Numbered from the stretch's first letter, positions 54,784 to 64,000 are shown. The stretch is DNA of 64,000 nucleotides from Ensifer sp. Root278 (GCF_001429285.1 NZ_LMJJ01000004.1:1-64000), one strand, 5' to 3'. Numbers and translations are program-made. The notes: generated from the sequence alone by a model not told the origin.

Positions 54784-55479
54784 ATGGACGCCCGCGAAAT
54801 GAAAATCAAAGCCGCGGCTGCGGCTCTGGAATATGTCGAAGACGGCATGCGCCTCGGCATCGGTACGGGCTCCACGGCTGAGGAATTTGTCCGGCTGCTG
54901 GCCGAGAAGGTCGCCTCGGGCTTCCGTATCGAAGGGGTTCCCACTTCGGAGCGCACGGCGCGGCTCTGCCTCGAACTCGGTGTGCCGTTGAAGTCGCTCG
55001 ATGAGCTGCCGGAACTGGACCTGACGATTGACGGCGCCGACGAGGTCGATGGCCGGCTGCGGCTGATCAAGGGCGGCGGCGGCGCATTGCTGCGCGAAAA
55101 GATCGTCGCGAGCACGTCGAAGCGAATGATCGTGATCGCCGACGAATCGAAGGTGGTCGAGGTCCTCGGTGCCTTCAAGCTGCCGATCGAGGTCAATCCC
55201 TTCGGTCAGGTGGCAACGCGGATCGCGATCGAGAAAGTCGCTTCGCGGCTCGGCCTTTCCGGCGAAATCGCCGTGCGTCAATCGCACGACGGCGCCTTCA
55301 AGACCGACGGCGGACACCTCATTCTCGATGCATCTTTTGGCCGTATTCCTGATGCAGATGCGCTCGCGGGAGAGCTGAATGCCATTCCCGGCGTCGTCGA
55401 GCACGGGCTTTTCATCGACATCGCGTCGCTGGCAATCATTGCAGGGCCGGAGCAGGCACGCATTCTGACTGCGTCCTGA
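54784..55479 (+). CDS. rpiA: Ribose-5-phosphate isomerase A
   Basis: A 231-residue enzyme interconverting ribose-5-phosphate and ribulose-5-phosphate in the pentose phosphate pathway. [22 protein letters not shown] and [13 protein letters not shown] are the RpiA signatures. ATG 54784 gives the family length; an in-frame ATG at 54799 ([10 protein letters not shown]) is a possible alternative. It is the first gene of a same-strand run rpiA-DUF2059-gor-DAHP synthase. Confidence 0.95.
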   Translation: MDAREMKIKAAAAALEYVEDGMRLGIGTGSTAEEFVRLLAEKVASGFRIEGVPTSERTARLCLELGVPLKSLDELPELDLTIDGADEVDGRLRLIKGGGGALLREKIVASTSKRMIVIADESKVVEVLGAFKLPIEVNPFGQVATRIAIEKVASRLGLSGEIAVRQSHDGAFKTDGGHLILDASFGRIPDADALAGELNAIPGVVEHGLFIDIASLAIIAGPEQARILTAS

Positions 55480-55600
55480 GCTGGCTCCCGACAGCCCGCA
55501 ATGGGCTGGGAGCGGTAAAGACAACAGGTTTCCACACATGCGGGCCTGGCGGCGGAAACCGCCCGGGCAGCATGCGACAAACACAGGAGCAAGGGTAAAA

Positions 55601-56146
55601 ATGAACAAACTCGCAGGTCTTGTCCGCACATTCGCTGCCACCGCGGTTCTGCTTTCCGCATCGATTCCGGCGGTGCAGGCCCAGGACGTCTCCGAAGAGC
55701 AGATCAAGGCGGCGCGCGCGACGATCGCAGCGCTTGGCGTGACCAACAGCTTCGACAACATTCTGCCGAACCTTGCCGAGCGGCTGAAGAACACGCTGAT
55801 CCAGTCATCGCCGAACCATCAGGAACTGATCACGGCAACCGTCGACGAGAAGGCACTTAGCCTTGCCGCGCGCCGTGCCGATCTCGAGAACGAAGCGGCG
55901 ACGATCTACGCCAAGACCTTCTCGCTCGAAGAGCTGAACGCGATCACCGAATTTTACGGCTCGTCCGCCGGCAAGAAGCTCCTGGATAACGGCCCGATCG
56001 CTTCGCGCGAACTGCTGAAGGCCGCCGACATCTGGGCCGCAGGCGTTTCCCGCGATCTGACCCAGGAAGCCACCAAGTCGCTCGACGAAAAGGTTGGCAG
56101 CACGCAGCCGGCTGCCGAGGGCGCCGTCCAGGCGCCGGCGCAATAA
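55601..56146 (+). CDS. DUF2059 family secreted protein
   Basis: A 181-residue protein with a signal peptide (about 1-28, ending VQAQ) and a mostly helical DUF2059 domain, including the conserved FSLEELNAITEFYGSSAGKK segment. The role of the family is unknown; it is commonly found in alphaproteobacteria near this metabolic cluster. ATG 55601 follows an AGGAGCAAGGG stretch. It ends just before a terminator. Confidence 0.87.
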   Translation: MNKLAGLVRTFAATAVLLSASIPAVQAQDVSEEQIKAARATIAALGVTNSFDNILPNLAERLKNTLIQSSPNHQELITATVDEKALSLAARRADLENEAATIYAKTFSLEELNAITEFYGSSAGKKLLDNGPIASRELLKAADIWAAGVSRDLTQEATKSLDEKVGSTQPAAEGAVQAPAQ

Positions 56147-56179
56147 CCGTCGCCGGCCACGGTTCATCACGTTTCGAGG

Positions 56180-56199
56180 AGCCCGGAGAGATCCGGGCT
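56180..56199 (+). terminator. Rho-independent terminator after the DUF2059 gene
   Basis: An eight-base stem AGCCCGGA/TCCGGGCT with loop GAGA, followed by TTTTCTTTT. It ends the rpiA-DUF2059 transcript before gor. Confidence 0.85.
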
Positions 56200-56335
56200 T
56201 TTCTTTTGGCCGGAGGCACCACTATATGTGCCTGCGGTGCGGCCTTCGGCCGGCCGCACCGGCTGCCGGACGCGAGATCGTTCGGCGCGCTTTCCATTTC
56301 GCCATTTCGGCCCGCTTGCTTTCAGGAGACTGCCC

Positions 56336-57724
56336 ATGCCCGCTTTCGACTATGACCTTTTCGTGATCGGTGGCGGATCCGGCGGCGTCAGGAGCGGACG
56401 CCTGGCGGCGAGCCTCGGCAAGAAGGTGGCGATTGCGGAGGAGTTTCGCTACGGCGGCACCTGCGTCATCCGCGGCTGCGTGCCGAAGAAGCTCTATGTC
56501 TACGCGTCGCAGTTTTCCGAACATTTCGAAGACGCAGCCGGTTTCGGCTGGTCGGTCGGCGAAAGCCGGTTCGACTGGAAGAAACTGGTCGCCGCCAAGG
56601 AGCAGGAAATTACCCGGCTCGAAGGGCTCTACCAGAAGGGTCTGAACAATGCCGGCGCCGAGATCCTGCATACGCGCGCCGAGCTCGTCGGCCCGAACAC
56701 GGTTCGCCTGCTCGACAGCGGCAAAACGGTGACGGCCGAGCGGATCGTGATCGCCGTCGGCGGTCATCCGACGCCGCATGACGCGCTGCCGGGACACGAG
56801 CACTGCATTTCCTCGAACGAGGCTTTCGATCTCGAGGAGCTGCCGAAGTCGATCCTGATTGCCGGCGGCGGCTACATCGCCGTCGAATTCGCCAACATCT
56901 TCCACGGCCTCGGCGTCGAGACGACGCTGATCTATCGCGGCAAGGAAATTCTGTCGCGTTTCGACCAAGACCTGCGCCGCGGGCTGCATGTGGCCATGGA
57001 AGAGAAGGGCATCCGTATCCTCTGCGAGGACCTTATCCAGTCGGTCGCCCTCGATGATGCTGGAAAGCGTGTCGCGCGCACGATGAAGCACGGCGACATC
57101 GCCGTCGATCAGGTGATGCTGGCGCTTGGCCGCGTGCCGAACACCACGGGCCTCGGCCTCGAAGCGGCTGGCGTCAAGACCGATGAGCGCGGCGCCATCA
57201 TCGTCGATGCGTTCTCGCGCACCAGTGCGCCTGGCATCTATGCGCTTGGCGATGTCACCGACCGCGTGCAACTGACGCCGGTCGCGATCCACGAGGCCAT
57301 GTGCTTCATCGAGACCGAGTACAAGAACAATCCGGTGTCGCCGGATCACGACCTGATCGCCACCGCCGTCTTCTCGCAGCCGGAGATCGGCACCGTCGGT
57401 CTGACGGAAGAAGAGGCGGCGCGCCGCTTCGACGAGCTGGATGTTTATCGCGCCGAATTCCGGCCGATGAAGGCGACGCTTTCGGGCCGCAAGGAAAAGA
57501 TGATCATGAAGCTGATCGTCAACGCTGCCGACCGCAAGGTGCTCGGTGCCCACATCCTCGGCCATGATGCGGGCGAAATGGCCCAGCTGCTCGGCATCTC
57601 GCTGAAGGCCGGCTGCACCAAGGACGATTTCGACCGGACGATGGCGGTGCACCCGACGGCGGCGGAAGAACTGGTGACGATGTATTCGCCGTCCTACCGC
57701 ATCCGCAAGGGCGAGCGGGTCTGA
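56336..57724 (+). CDS. gor: Glutathione-disulfide reductase
   Basis: A 462-residue FAD enzyme reducing glutathione disulfide with NADPH. FAD-binding start FDYDLFVIGGGSGGVRSGRLA, redox-active disulfide GGTCVIRGCVPKK (C-x4-C), the NADPH Rossmann GGGYIAVEFANI and the C-terminal HPTAAEELV (catalytic His) are all present. ATG 56336 gives the usual start directly before the FAD strand. It is separated from the DUF2059 gene by a terminator and precedes DAHP synthase by about 255 bases. Confidence 0.95.
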   Translation: MPAFDYDLFVIGGGSGGVRSGRLAASLGKKVAIAEEFRYGGTCVIRGCVPKKLYVYASQFSEHFEDAAGFGWSVGESRFDWKKLVAAKEQEITRLEGLYQKGLNNAGAEILHTRAELVGPNTVRLLDSGKTVTAERIVIAVGGHPTPHDALPGHEHCISSNEAFDLEELPKSILIAGGGYIAVEFANIFHGLGVETTLIYRGKEILSRFDQDLRRGLHVAMEEKGIRILCEDLIQSVALDDAGKRVARTMKHGDIAVDQVMLALGRVPNTTGLGLEAAGVKTDERGAIIVDAFSRTSAPGIYALGDVTDRVQLTPVAIHEAMCFIETEYKNNPVSPDHDLIATAVFSQPEIGTVGLTEEEAARRFDELDVYRAEFRPMKATLSGRKEKMIMKLIVNAADRKVLGAHILGHDAGEMAQLLGISLKAGCTKDDFDRTMAVHPTAAEELVTMYSPSYRIRKGERV

Positions 57725-57980
57725 GGCCCCGGCAGCCGGCGCCTTGCTTTGCAGGCGCCGGAGCCGATGAATTCTGGTAGAATGTCTTTCCAAGCCTTCG
57801 CTTAACGTCTATAAGCCCGCATCCGCGAAGTCACCGGCTTCGGGCGAGCTTGGCGCAATAATCTTGCGTTGGGGCAGGGCACGCGGACATGAGTGAAATT
57901 TCCGAATACCGGGCGGCCACCTTCGGCCGTCAGGGCGCGACCCGCGCGGATAGATCCGCGGCAGACAACAGGTGATCGAA

Positions 57981-59354
57981 ATGGCACAAACTTGGACTCC
58001 AAACAGCTGGCGGCAGAAACCCATCCAGCAGGTGCCGGACTATCCGGACCTGGCAGCGCTTGAGGCGACCGAAGCGAGCCTCGCGAAGTATCCGCCGCTG
58101 GTGTTTGCAGGCGAAGCGCGCCGTCTGAAGAGTGCACTTGCCAATGTTGCCGAAGGCCGCGGCTTCCTGCTGCAGGGCGGCGATTGCGCTGAAAGTTTCG
58201 CCGAGCATGGCGCCGACACGATCCGCGACTTCTTCCGCGCCTTCCTGCAGATGGCCGTCGTCTTGACCTTCGGCGCACAGCAGCCGGTGGTGAAAGTCGG
58301 CCGCATCGCCGGCCAATTCGCCAAGCCCCGCTCGTCCAACATCGAGAAGCAGGGCGACGTGACGCTGCCGTCCTACCGCGGCGACATCATCAACGGCATC
58401 GAGTTCACCGAGGAAGCGCGTATCCCGAACCCGGAACGCCAGATCATGGCCTACCGTCAGTCGGCTGCAACGCTGAACCTTCTGCGCGCCTTCGCCATGG
58501 GCGGCTATGCCAACCTCGACAACGTGCACCAGTGGATGCTCGGCTTCGTCAAGGATAGCCCGCAGGCAGAGCGCTACCGCAAGCTCGCCGACCGCATCTC
58601 CGAGACCATGGACTTCATGAAGGCGATCGGCATCACCTCGGAAAACCATCCGAGCCTGCGCGAGACCGATTTCTTCACGAGCCACGAGGCGCTGCTGCTC
58701 GGTTACGAGCAGGCGCTGACGCGTGTCGACTCGACCTCGGGCGACTGGTACGCCACCTCCGGCCACATGATCTGGATCGGCGACCGTACCCGCCAGCCCG
58801 ACCATGCGCACATCGAATACTGCCGCGGTATCAAGAACCCGCTCGGTCTCAAGTGCGGCCCGTCGCTGACGGCCGATGGTCTCCTGGAGCTGATCGATCT
58901 TCTGAACCCGGCCAACGAAGCCGGCCGCCTGACGCTGATCTGCCGCTTCGGCCATGACAAGGTGGCGGAGCATCTGCCGCGCCTCATCCGTGCGGTCGAG
59001 CGCGAAGGCAAGAAGGTCGTCTGGTCCTGCGATCCGATGCACGGCAACACGATCACGCTCAACAACTACAAGACCCGCCCGTTCGAGCGGATCCTGTCGG
59101 AAGTCGAGAGCTTCTTCCAGATTCACCGGGCAGAGGGCACGCATCCGGGCGGCATCCATATCGAGATGACCGGCAACGACGTGACGGAATGCACCGGCGG
59201 TGCGCGCGCGCTTTCCGGCGACGATCTTGCCGACCGCTACCACACCCATTGCGATCCGCGCCTCAATGCGGACCAGGCGCTGGAACTCGCGTTCCTGCTG
59301 GCCGAGCGCATGAAGGGCGGCCGCGACGAGAAGAAGATGGTCGTCAACGGCTGA
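57981..59354 (+). CDS. Class II 3-deoxy-7-phosphoheptulonate (DAHP) synthase
   Basis: A 457-residue plant-type (class II, aroF/aroG-like) enzyme condensing phosphoenolpyruvate and erythrose-4-phosphate, the first shikimate pathway step. [31 protein letters not shown] and CDPMHGNT are the family's substrate- and metal-binding segments, and CTGGARALS carries another conserved site. ATG 57981 is chosen; an in-frame GTG nine bases upstream exists. Feedback regulation by aromatic amino acids cannot be read. Confidence 0.93.
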   Translation: MAQTWTPNSWRQKPIQQVPDYPDLAALEATEASLAKYPPLVFAGEARRLKSALANVAEGRGFLLQGGDCAESFAEHGADTIRDFFRAFLQMAVVLTFGAQQPVVKVGRIAGQFAKPRSSNIEKQGDVTLPSYRGDIINGIEFTEEARIPNPERQIMAYRQSAATLNLLRAFAMGGYANLDNVHQWMLGFVKDSPQAERYRKLADRISETMDFMKAIGITSENHPSLRETDFFTSHEALLLGYEQALTRVDSTSGDWYATSGHMIWIGDRTRQPDHAHIEYCRGIKNPLGLKCGPSLTADGLLELIDLLNPANEAGRLTLICRFGHDKVAEHLPRLIRAVEREGKKVVWSCDPMHGNTITLNNYKTRPFERILSEVESFFQIHRAEGTHPGGIHIEMTGNDVTECTGGARALSGDDLADRYHTHCDPRLNADQALELAFLLAERMKGGRDEKKMVVNG

Positions 59355-59413
59355 TCTAATCCCCTGGCATCGTTCAGGCTTTCTGAACGTCGCTTGGGAG
59401 TTTTGAATTTGAC

Positions 59414-59448
59414 AATGCCGGGCCCGCTCTGGAAGCTGGTCCGGCATT
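59414..59448 (+). terminator. Rho-independent terminator after DAHP synthase
   Basis: AATGCCGG (59414-59421) pairs with CCGGCATT (59441-59448), followed by TT. It lies 60 bases beyond the stop codon. Confidence 0.7.
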
Positions 59449-59541
59449 TTCGTGTCTGGAGCAGGAAGCGGCGCGCGCAATCGTGCCGCCTTATCCACCG
59501 CATGACAGGGTGATGCATCACGATTTCGCTTTGGGGGAACA

Positions 59542-59940
59542 ATGCCGGACGTTCACAAGGGAAGCTGTCTTTGCGGGGCAGTGCGCTTTGCCGCACAGGG
59601 CGAGCTGCGCGAGCTGATCTACTGCCATTGCAGCCAATGCCGGAAGCAGACCGGGCTCTACTACGCCGCGACGAATGTCCGGAACGACGGCCTTGAGGTC
59701 GAGGGAATGGAGCATGTCACTTGGTATCGGGCAAGCGACAGCGCCAGCCGTGGCTTTTGCCGGATCTGCGGCTCGGCCCTGTTCTGGAAGGGCGACGGGC
59801 AGGATTACATCTCGATCATGGCTGGGGCCTTCGAGAAGCCGACCGTGCTGAAGGGTGGCTATCACATCTTCTGCGAAGACCAGGGCGACTTCTACGAAAT
59901 CACCGACGACTTGCCGAAATATGCGGCCGGACGCAGCTGA
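59542..59940 (+). CDS. GFA (glutathione-dependent formaldehyde-activating-like) family protein
   Basis: A 132-residue zinc-binding protein with three cysteine clusters: GSCLCGAVRF, YCHCSQCRKQTG and FCRICGSALFWKG. This is the CENP-V/GFA fold; Gfa itself accelerates S-hydroxymethylglutathione formation, but most homologues have unknown activity. It is convergent with the HTH gene, only four bases away. Confidence 0.88.
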   Translation: MPDVHKGSCLCGAVRFAAQGELRELIYCHCSQCRKQTGLYYAATNVRNDGLEVEGMEHVTWYRASDSASRGFCRICGSALFWKGDGQDYISIMAGAFEKPTVLKGGYHIFCEDQGDFYEITDDLPKYAAGRS

Positions 59941-59944
59941 GCGA

Positions 59945-60859
59945 TCACTCCGGCGTGCTTGTTGCCTGCCGAACCGCCTGCTCATAGCCATTGGCAAGGC
60001 CGGCCATCTTGACCGATTGCCACTGACAATATTCGTCGAGCAGGCGTTCGCCTAGCCAGAACAGCCCGCGCTGGCCTTCGCCGGCGCGGCCGATGAGGCC
60101 CGCATCCTGGGCGCGGGTGAAAATGCGCCTGATATGCGTGTTGGAGATCATGTAGTGCGTGGCGAGTTCCGAGAGGCTCGCTTCGAGCCAGACTTTGCCG
60201 TCGACGGGATCGAGGCTTTGCGGCCGCGACATGAGATCGTCGAGCAGCAGGCCGCCGCATTCGGTCCAGACGAAGGCGGCCACAGCTTCCGGCGGCTCGT
60301 TCCACCGCCGGTCGGCGAGCAGCAGGCGGGTGGCGATCGGTTGGGCGCGCTCAAAGATCGTCCGATCGGCTTCGACGCGCTGAAGGCGGCCCTTGCCGTC
60401 GAAACGGTCGAGCGTGCCCATCTGGCTCATGAACCAGCGCAACATCGCCCCTTCGCTGATTTCGGTCGGCTCCAGGGGCCGCACTTTCTTTCTGGCACGA
60501 CCGCCATTGGTATCGCGCAGCAGCTTGTAGGTCAGCAGTTCGGCAATGAAGGCGGCAGCGGTATTGCGGCTGGCGCCGCCCATCTCATGCATGAACTTTA
60601 GCAGGCGCGCGGTGGTGATACCCGTCTCCGGATTCGCTGGATCGCGCTCGAGGTGAAGTGTGTAGACGGCTTGGCTCAGCGTCCATTTCTGATGGGAGGC
60701 GACGAGGCGGGCAACTCGAGGGAAGACATCAAACACCGACATCAGATCGCGGGCGCTCGCCTGAAGGATCGCCCGGAAGTTCGGATGATTGCGAAAATCT
60801 TCTGCGGTGAAGGCAAGCGCACCAACTGGCGCAACGCCCTCATGCTCTGCCACGACACG
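59945..60859 (-). CDS. Hypothetical protein with C-terminal helix-turn-helix
   Basis: A 304-residue protein I do not recognise. It has many Arg/Leu-rich helices, a K-K-x-R-P-L-E-P basic patch near the middle, and near the C-terminus LSELATHYMISNTHIRRIFT, which reads as a helix-turn-helix. ATG 60859 (MRVVAEHEGV) is the best start, but in-frame ATGs at 60976 and 61012 make the N-terminus uncertain. It may be a DNA-binding regulator; no target is evident. Confidence 0.6.
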   Translation of the reverse strand, partial: RVVAEHEGVAPVGALAFTAEDFRNHPNFRAILQASARDLMSVFDVFPRVARLVASHQKWTLSQAVYTLHLERDPANPETGITTARLLKFMHEMGGASRNTAAAFIAELLTYKLLRDTNGGRARKKVRPLEPTEISEGAMLRWFMSQMGTLDRFDGKGRLQRVEADRTIFERAQPIATRLLLADRRWNEPPEAVAAFVWTECGGLLLDDLMSRPQSLDPVDGKVWLEASLSELATHYMISNTHIRRIFTRAQDAGLIGRAGEGQRGLFWLGERLLDEYCQWQSVKMAGLANGYEQAVRQATSTPE

Positions 60860-61057
60860 CATTTGCTGCGCACACCCCCCGAAGCTTGCGCGGCGTGCCG
60901 GATGCTTGAATTTCAAGATGCCCGGTCGCCAGCCGCCACTCAGCCTAACCCCTTTTAGTAGGAGTAGCTTGCCCATAACGTGCGAACAACCGATTTTGTT
61001 CAAACGGGGCACCTGACGTTCAGCCGTCAGGCGCCCCGTTCGATTGCTGGATCTCGA

Positions 61058-62797
61058 TCATTGCACCAGCACAGGCGGCTGGCACTTGACGCCGGTGACG
61101 CGTACATCGGCCTCGCCGACCCGGACGCCGACGAGCAGGAGCAGGTTGTAGAGGAGATCATCGACCGGCTTGGTGACGGAACCCAAGGTCTGGGCCAGGG
61201 CTTGCTGGACGATCGTCGGGCTGCCGAGCGTGAGGAACAGAACCTGGATGTTGACGTCGAGGTTGTTGAGCAGCGTTTGGGTCGTGGAGGTGAGAATATC
61301 CTTCGTGGAGACGCTCTTGATCGATCGAGCCGCAATCTCGGATGGGCTGAAGCTCAGGCGCGAGACCTTGAGGTTCTGTGCTTCGACATGAGCGAGCGCA
61401 TCGATCTTGACGACGAGGGCATCGACGAGGCGGGCCCTTTGCACGCGGGCATCCGACGAGAAGTTCGAGAGCACTGTCGGGTCGACGTCGCCGATCGCGA
61501 TCTCGGCAATGCCCGGCACCGCGTCGACGCTGACCGCCGCGTTTTCCGGAGTACCGCCGTAGCAGCGGATGTCGGCAAGTTTCGCCTCGGCATAGGCAAG
61601 TTCGACGTAGATCGGCAGTCTGATGCGGATGCCGGCAAGGGCCGCAAGGCCATCGACGTTGACTTCGACGGCGAGGCGGGTCTGGGCGGTGCGCACGGCC
61701 GCCCCCGGGGTTCCGAGGCGGTGGCTGGGCGTCTGGACCGGCGGCTCGCCGATCGCGAGCTTGACCTTGGCAGAAGCGATGCCGGGAAGCCCGGTCACGG
61801 CGTTGAGCGCGATCTGGTGTTCGCCATTGGCAATTGCGGCGGCCGCGGAGACGATCTGCAGCGCGCTGATCTTCATCGCCCAATCGGAACCGGCATCGAT
61901 CTGCAGGCTCTTTTTCGGATCGAGGTTGAGGATCTGGGCCAGTGTGACGGTCTTCTTGTTGTTTGCGGTCGAAAGCTCGATGCTCTTCAGCGCGGCTGTC
62001 ACTGTGCCTGAAAGACCCTGGACGAGCCGCATCGAGGAGAGCAACTGCGGCATGGTCAGATTGGCCTTCAGCACGTCCTCATAGGAGGCGGCGGTCAGGT
62101 TCAGCTTTGTCGCGACGATCTTCAGGAACGGCTGGACGTCGATGTCGGCGTCGATGAGCGCCTGATAATCCATGACCTTGAGGGAGATGGTCGTGCCGAG
62201 CATTTGCCCGAGGATCGAATTCAACAATCCGTCGTTCAGGCTGGCGAGACGCGAGCCGACAGAGAAGGCGGCAATCTTGGAGCTGGCGGCCGTGCCGATG
62301 ACGCTTAAATCCGGCGGCGCGCTGAACATGGAGGCTAGGAAGATCTGGCCTTTCTTTTCCAGCAGAACCTGAACGGCATCGGTCGGCGTTGCGTCCTTGA
62401 CGAAGCGCTGTCCGGCCTCGACGGAAGGGTCGGGGATATAGCGACCGCGCGCCAGCGTGGCCACGCCATCCACCTTGCCCGTGCTGACATCGCTCAGCGG
62501 CAGCACCTTGCCATCGACCGTCATCAGCCCGGTCGGCGTGGCCACGGCGTAGTTGAGGCCATTGTTGGAGAAATGGTTGAGCACGGCCTTCTCGGCCGAC
62601 GAGATGTTGGCGGCCGCTGCGATCGCGGCAAGGTCGACCGCCGACTGCATCTCACGTTTCTGCACGGTGAGATAGCCGTAGTCGATGCCGAGCCCCATTG
62701 AGGCGATGACCAGTGGCATGACCAGTGCGGCAGAGATGCCGATATTGGCGTCTTGTGATCGGAGCAGCGTGCGCAGTCGCGTTGAATTCCACGCCAT
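61058..62797 (-). CDS. TadG-like pilus-assembly/secreted protein
   Basis: A 579-residue protein starting with a TadG/TadE-type membrane region: NIGISAALVMPLVIASMGLGIDYGYL and the following KREMQSAVDLAAIAAA, the hallmark of Flp-pilus minor components. The rest is a long beta/alpha region of unknown fold; no von Willebrand A motif is visible. It starts one base after the stop of the TadE-like gene. No other tad or flp genes lie in the window. Confidence 0.78.
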   Translation of the reverse strand: MAWNSTRLRTLLRSQDANIGISAALVMPLVIASMGLGIDYGYLTVQKREMQSAVDLAAIAAAANISSAEKAVLNHFSNNGLNYAVATPTGLMTVDGKVLPLSDVSTGKVDGVATLARGRYIPDPSVEAGQRFVKDATPTDAVQVLLEKKGQIFLASMFSAPPDLSVIGTAASSKIAAFSVGSRLASLNDGLLNSILGQMLGTTISLKVMDYQALIDADIDVQPFLKIVATKLNLTAASYEDVLKANLTMPQLLSSMRLVQGLSGTVTAALKSIELSTANNKKTVTLAQILNLDPKKSLQIDAGSDWAMKISALQIVSAAAAIANGEHQIALNAVTGLPGIASAKVKLAIGEPPVQTPSHRLGTPGAAVRTAQTRLAVEVNVDGLAALAGIRIRLPIYVELAYAEAKLADIRCYGGTPENAAVSVDAVPGIAEIAIGDVDPTVLSNFSSDARVQRARLVDALVVKIDALAHVEAQNLKVSRLSFSPSEIAARSIKSVSTKDILTSTTQTLLNNLDVNIQVLFLTLGSPTIVQQALAQTLGSVTKPVDDLLYNLLLLVGVRVGEADVRVTGVKCQPPVLVQ

Positions 62798-62798
62798 G

Positions 62799-63221
62799 TC
62801 AGACCCCTCCCACGCGTATGGTTGCGAAGCGCTCGATCTGGCTGCTCGGCATCGCGAACGTGAAAAGGTTAAAAATCGGGAGGTCGGCGGCGTCGTATTT
62901 GATCCGAACGGTGAACTGGTTGGCGTTGCTGGCGTCGTCTTTGACGGTCACGGTCATACGCGAGGATTTTATGAAGGCCTGATCCATCGTGGTGCGGCGG
63001 ATGTAGTCGGTCGCGAGGCGTTCACGCTCGCCTTGGGATAGTCCAGCGATGGCTGTGCGCGCGGCATCGGCGGCGATCTGCTGTATGGAATGCGCTGTGC
63101 TGAGATAGACGCCGTAGGCGATCAAGGTTAGCACGCAAAGGAGGAAGAGCGGCGCTATGATTGCGAATTCGATTGCAGCGGCGCCGTCTCGGCCGCCGAA
63201 AAGGCGCTTGAAGTTGGACAT
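62799..63221 (-). CDS. TadE-like pseudopilin-type protein
   Basis: A 140-residue TadE-family protein: short N-terminus, then GRDGAAAIEFAIIAPLFLLC with the conserved Glu at +5 of the pseudopilin-like helix, and a periplasmic C-terminal domain. TadE is a minor pilin-like component of the tight-adherence (Flp) machine. ATG 63221 has GGAGA eight bases upstream. It is coupled to the following TadG-like gene. Confidence 0.85.
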   Translation of the reverse strand: MSNFKRLFGGRDGAAAIEFAIIAPLFLLCVLTLIAYGVYLSTAHSIQQIAADAARTAIAGLSQGERERLATDYIRRTTMDQAFIKSSRMTVTVKDDASNANQFTVRIKYDAADLPIFNLFTFAMPSSQIERFATIRVGGV

Positions 63222-63403
63222 TGCAGCATCTCCGCGTACCCACGTTGCTGTATTTTCGAATGTCCCTGCACCCATAAGATGGTCTTCAAATATTAATTTT
63301 TTCATACTCCGATAAGTTGCCGATGGCAGCGAAGCGGGGGGGTGGGCGCCCGCGCTACGCCGCGGCACCGCGGGATCTGATCCTGCGTGTCGTGGGTGTT
63401 CGG

Positions 63404-63952
63404 TCAGTCCTGCCCGGGTGCTGGACGGTAGTGCTCGAGCTGGCGGTTGAGCGTTGCGAGGTCGGCACGCAGTTCCGAAATCTCACGCAGCAACACGTCG
63501 TCGACCTTGTGATGCAGGGCGATCAGTTCGACTTCCGACTTGAGATTGACCTCGTAGTCCTTGGACGCTGCGAAGCGGTCGCGTTCGGCCTGACGGTTCT
63601 GCGACATCATGATGATTGGGGCCTGCAGTGCGGCAAGCATGGAAAGCACGAGGTTGAGAAAGATGTAGGGGTAGGGGTCGAACGCTCCGGTCACCAACAG
63701 CACCGAGTTCACGATGACCCAGCAGACGAGAAAACTGCAGAAGGTGACGATGAAGCTCCAGGAGCCGCCAACGCGGGCAATGTTGTCGGCGAGCCTGTCG
63801 CCTAAGGTTTGCTCGGCAGCGAAGGCCGCATTGGTATCGGTGGTCAGCGTGCGCCGCTCGCGGGCGTAGGCGAGGATGCGGCGCTCGATCTCGCCGAGTT
63901 CGCTGAGCGGCTTGCCGAAGAACTGGTGCGAGATGTTGTTGAAATGCGGCAT
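63404..63952 (-). CDS. DUF1003 membrane protein
   Basis: A 182-residue protein with TLGDRLADNIARVGGSWSFI, two membrane helices (about 69-88, 97-118) and the family hallmark LSMLAALQAPIIMMSQNRQAERDR, ending in a coiled-coil tail. DUF1003 is a conserved membrane family without a settled role. Its Shine-Dalgarno GGAG lies inside a hairpin (63958-63977). Confidence 0.88.
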   Translation of the reverse strand: MPHFNNISHQFFGKPLSELGEIERRILAYARERRTLTTDTNAAFAAEQTLGDRLADNIARVGGSWSFIVTFCSFLVCWVIVNSVLLVTGAFDPYPYIFLNLVLSMLAALQAPIIMMSQNRQAERDRFAASKDYEVNLKSEVELIALHHKVDDVLLREISELRADLATLNRQLEHYRPAPGQD

Positions 63953-63957
63953 GGCGA

Positions 63958-63977
63958 TCTCCGGGGTTGACCGGAGA
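63958..63977 (-). promoter_or_regulatory. Hairpin sequestering the DUF1003 ribosome-binding site
   Basis: TCTCCGG and CCGGAGA pair perfectly around a six-base loop. On the mRNA the second arm contains the GGAG Shine-Dalgarno and ends six bases before ATG 63952. Confidence 0.5.
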
Positions 63978-63981
63978 AAAT

Positions 63982-64000
63982 CTAGAGCATTTCCAGCAAA
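63982..64000. repeat. Rhizobial CTAGAGCAT palindromic repeat, cut by the window end
   Basis: CTAGAGCATTTCCAGCAAA is the usual first arm of a Rhizobiaceae intergenic palindrome; the second arm lies beyond the window. It shares CTAGAGCAT with the copy at 6345-6395. Confidence 0.6.

Overview
The window is high-GC chromosomal DNA of a rhizobial alphaproteobacterium, most likely Sinorhizobium/Ensifer or a close Rhizobiaceae relative. This rests on family content (BigR-type ArsR regulator, PdhS/DivJ-type histidine kinase, class II DAHP synthase, Usg, DUF1289 and DUF2059 proteins), on palindromic intergenic repeats of the CTAGAGCAT type, and on gene groupings such as gph-rpiA-DUF2059-gor-DAHP synthase. 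Species was not established. There is no rRNA, tRNA, CRISPR array, IS element or prophage; it is mostly ordinary core chromosome with a few accessory genes. Layout, 1-14 kb: a gene fragment, a hexanucleotide low-complexity tract, a two-gene cyclase operon (CHASE2 cyclase plus TolB-like/TPR cyclase), an Asp/Glu racemase-like protein, a GNAT, a secreted small hydrolase-like protein, DUF486 and TerC membrane proteins, a YciA-like thioesterase, a Cache chemoreceptor, a lipoprotein with three Kazal-like repeats and an extensin-like lipoprotein. 14-21 kb: a candidate minus-strand sRNA, a bigR-like operon with two YeeE/YedE transporter halves, a YadGH-like ABC exporter, a retropepsin-like protease coupled to DUF1289, and the divergent cobalamin genes cobS and cobT. 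21-33.6 kb: diacylglycerol kinase, a membrane histidine kinase, nuclease and uracil-DNA-glycosylase-like genes, an Lrp regulator, AlkD-like and 3-hydroxyisobutyrate-dehydrogenase-like genes, an EamA transporter of different base composition, and a polar amino-acid ABC system (binding protein and two permeases, no ATPase here). 33.9-45 kb: a 774-residue OmpA-family protein with tandem 15-residue repeats, a divergent polysaccharide deacetylase, a frameshifted Sel1-repeat gene, mobA-mobB with an EamA transporter, a large chemoreceptor and moaA. 45-64 kb: a MarR regulator with two palindromes divergent from an alpha/beta hydrolase, an M15-like peptidase, a diguanylate cyclase, fumC, an L,D-transpeptidase, gph, rpiA, gor, DAHP synthase, a GFA-family protein, an HTH protein of unknown role, a TadE/TadG-like pair and DUF1003. 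Themes: envelope and peptidoglycan metabolism (extensin-like, M15, L,D-transpeptidase, OmpA, deacetylase), second-messenger and taxis signalling (two class III cyclases, one GGDEF protein, two chemoreceptors, one histidine kinase), and cofactor biosynthesis (cobalamin, molybdenum cofactor). The most interesting items are the unannotated sRNA-like locus at 14081-14210, the sulfur-type operon whose regulator and transporter both lack an expected cysteine, the Kazal-repeat lipoprotein, and the Sel1 frameshift. All statements come from reading the sequence; no searches were run.
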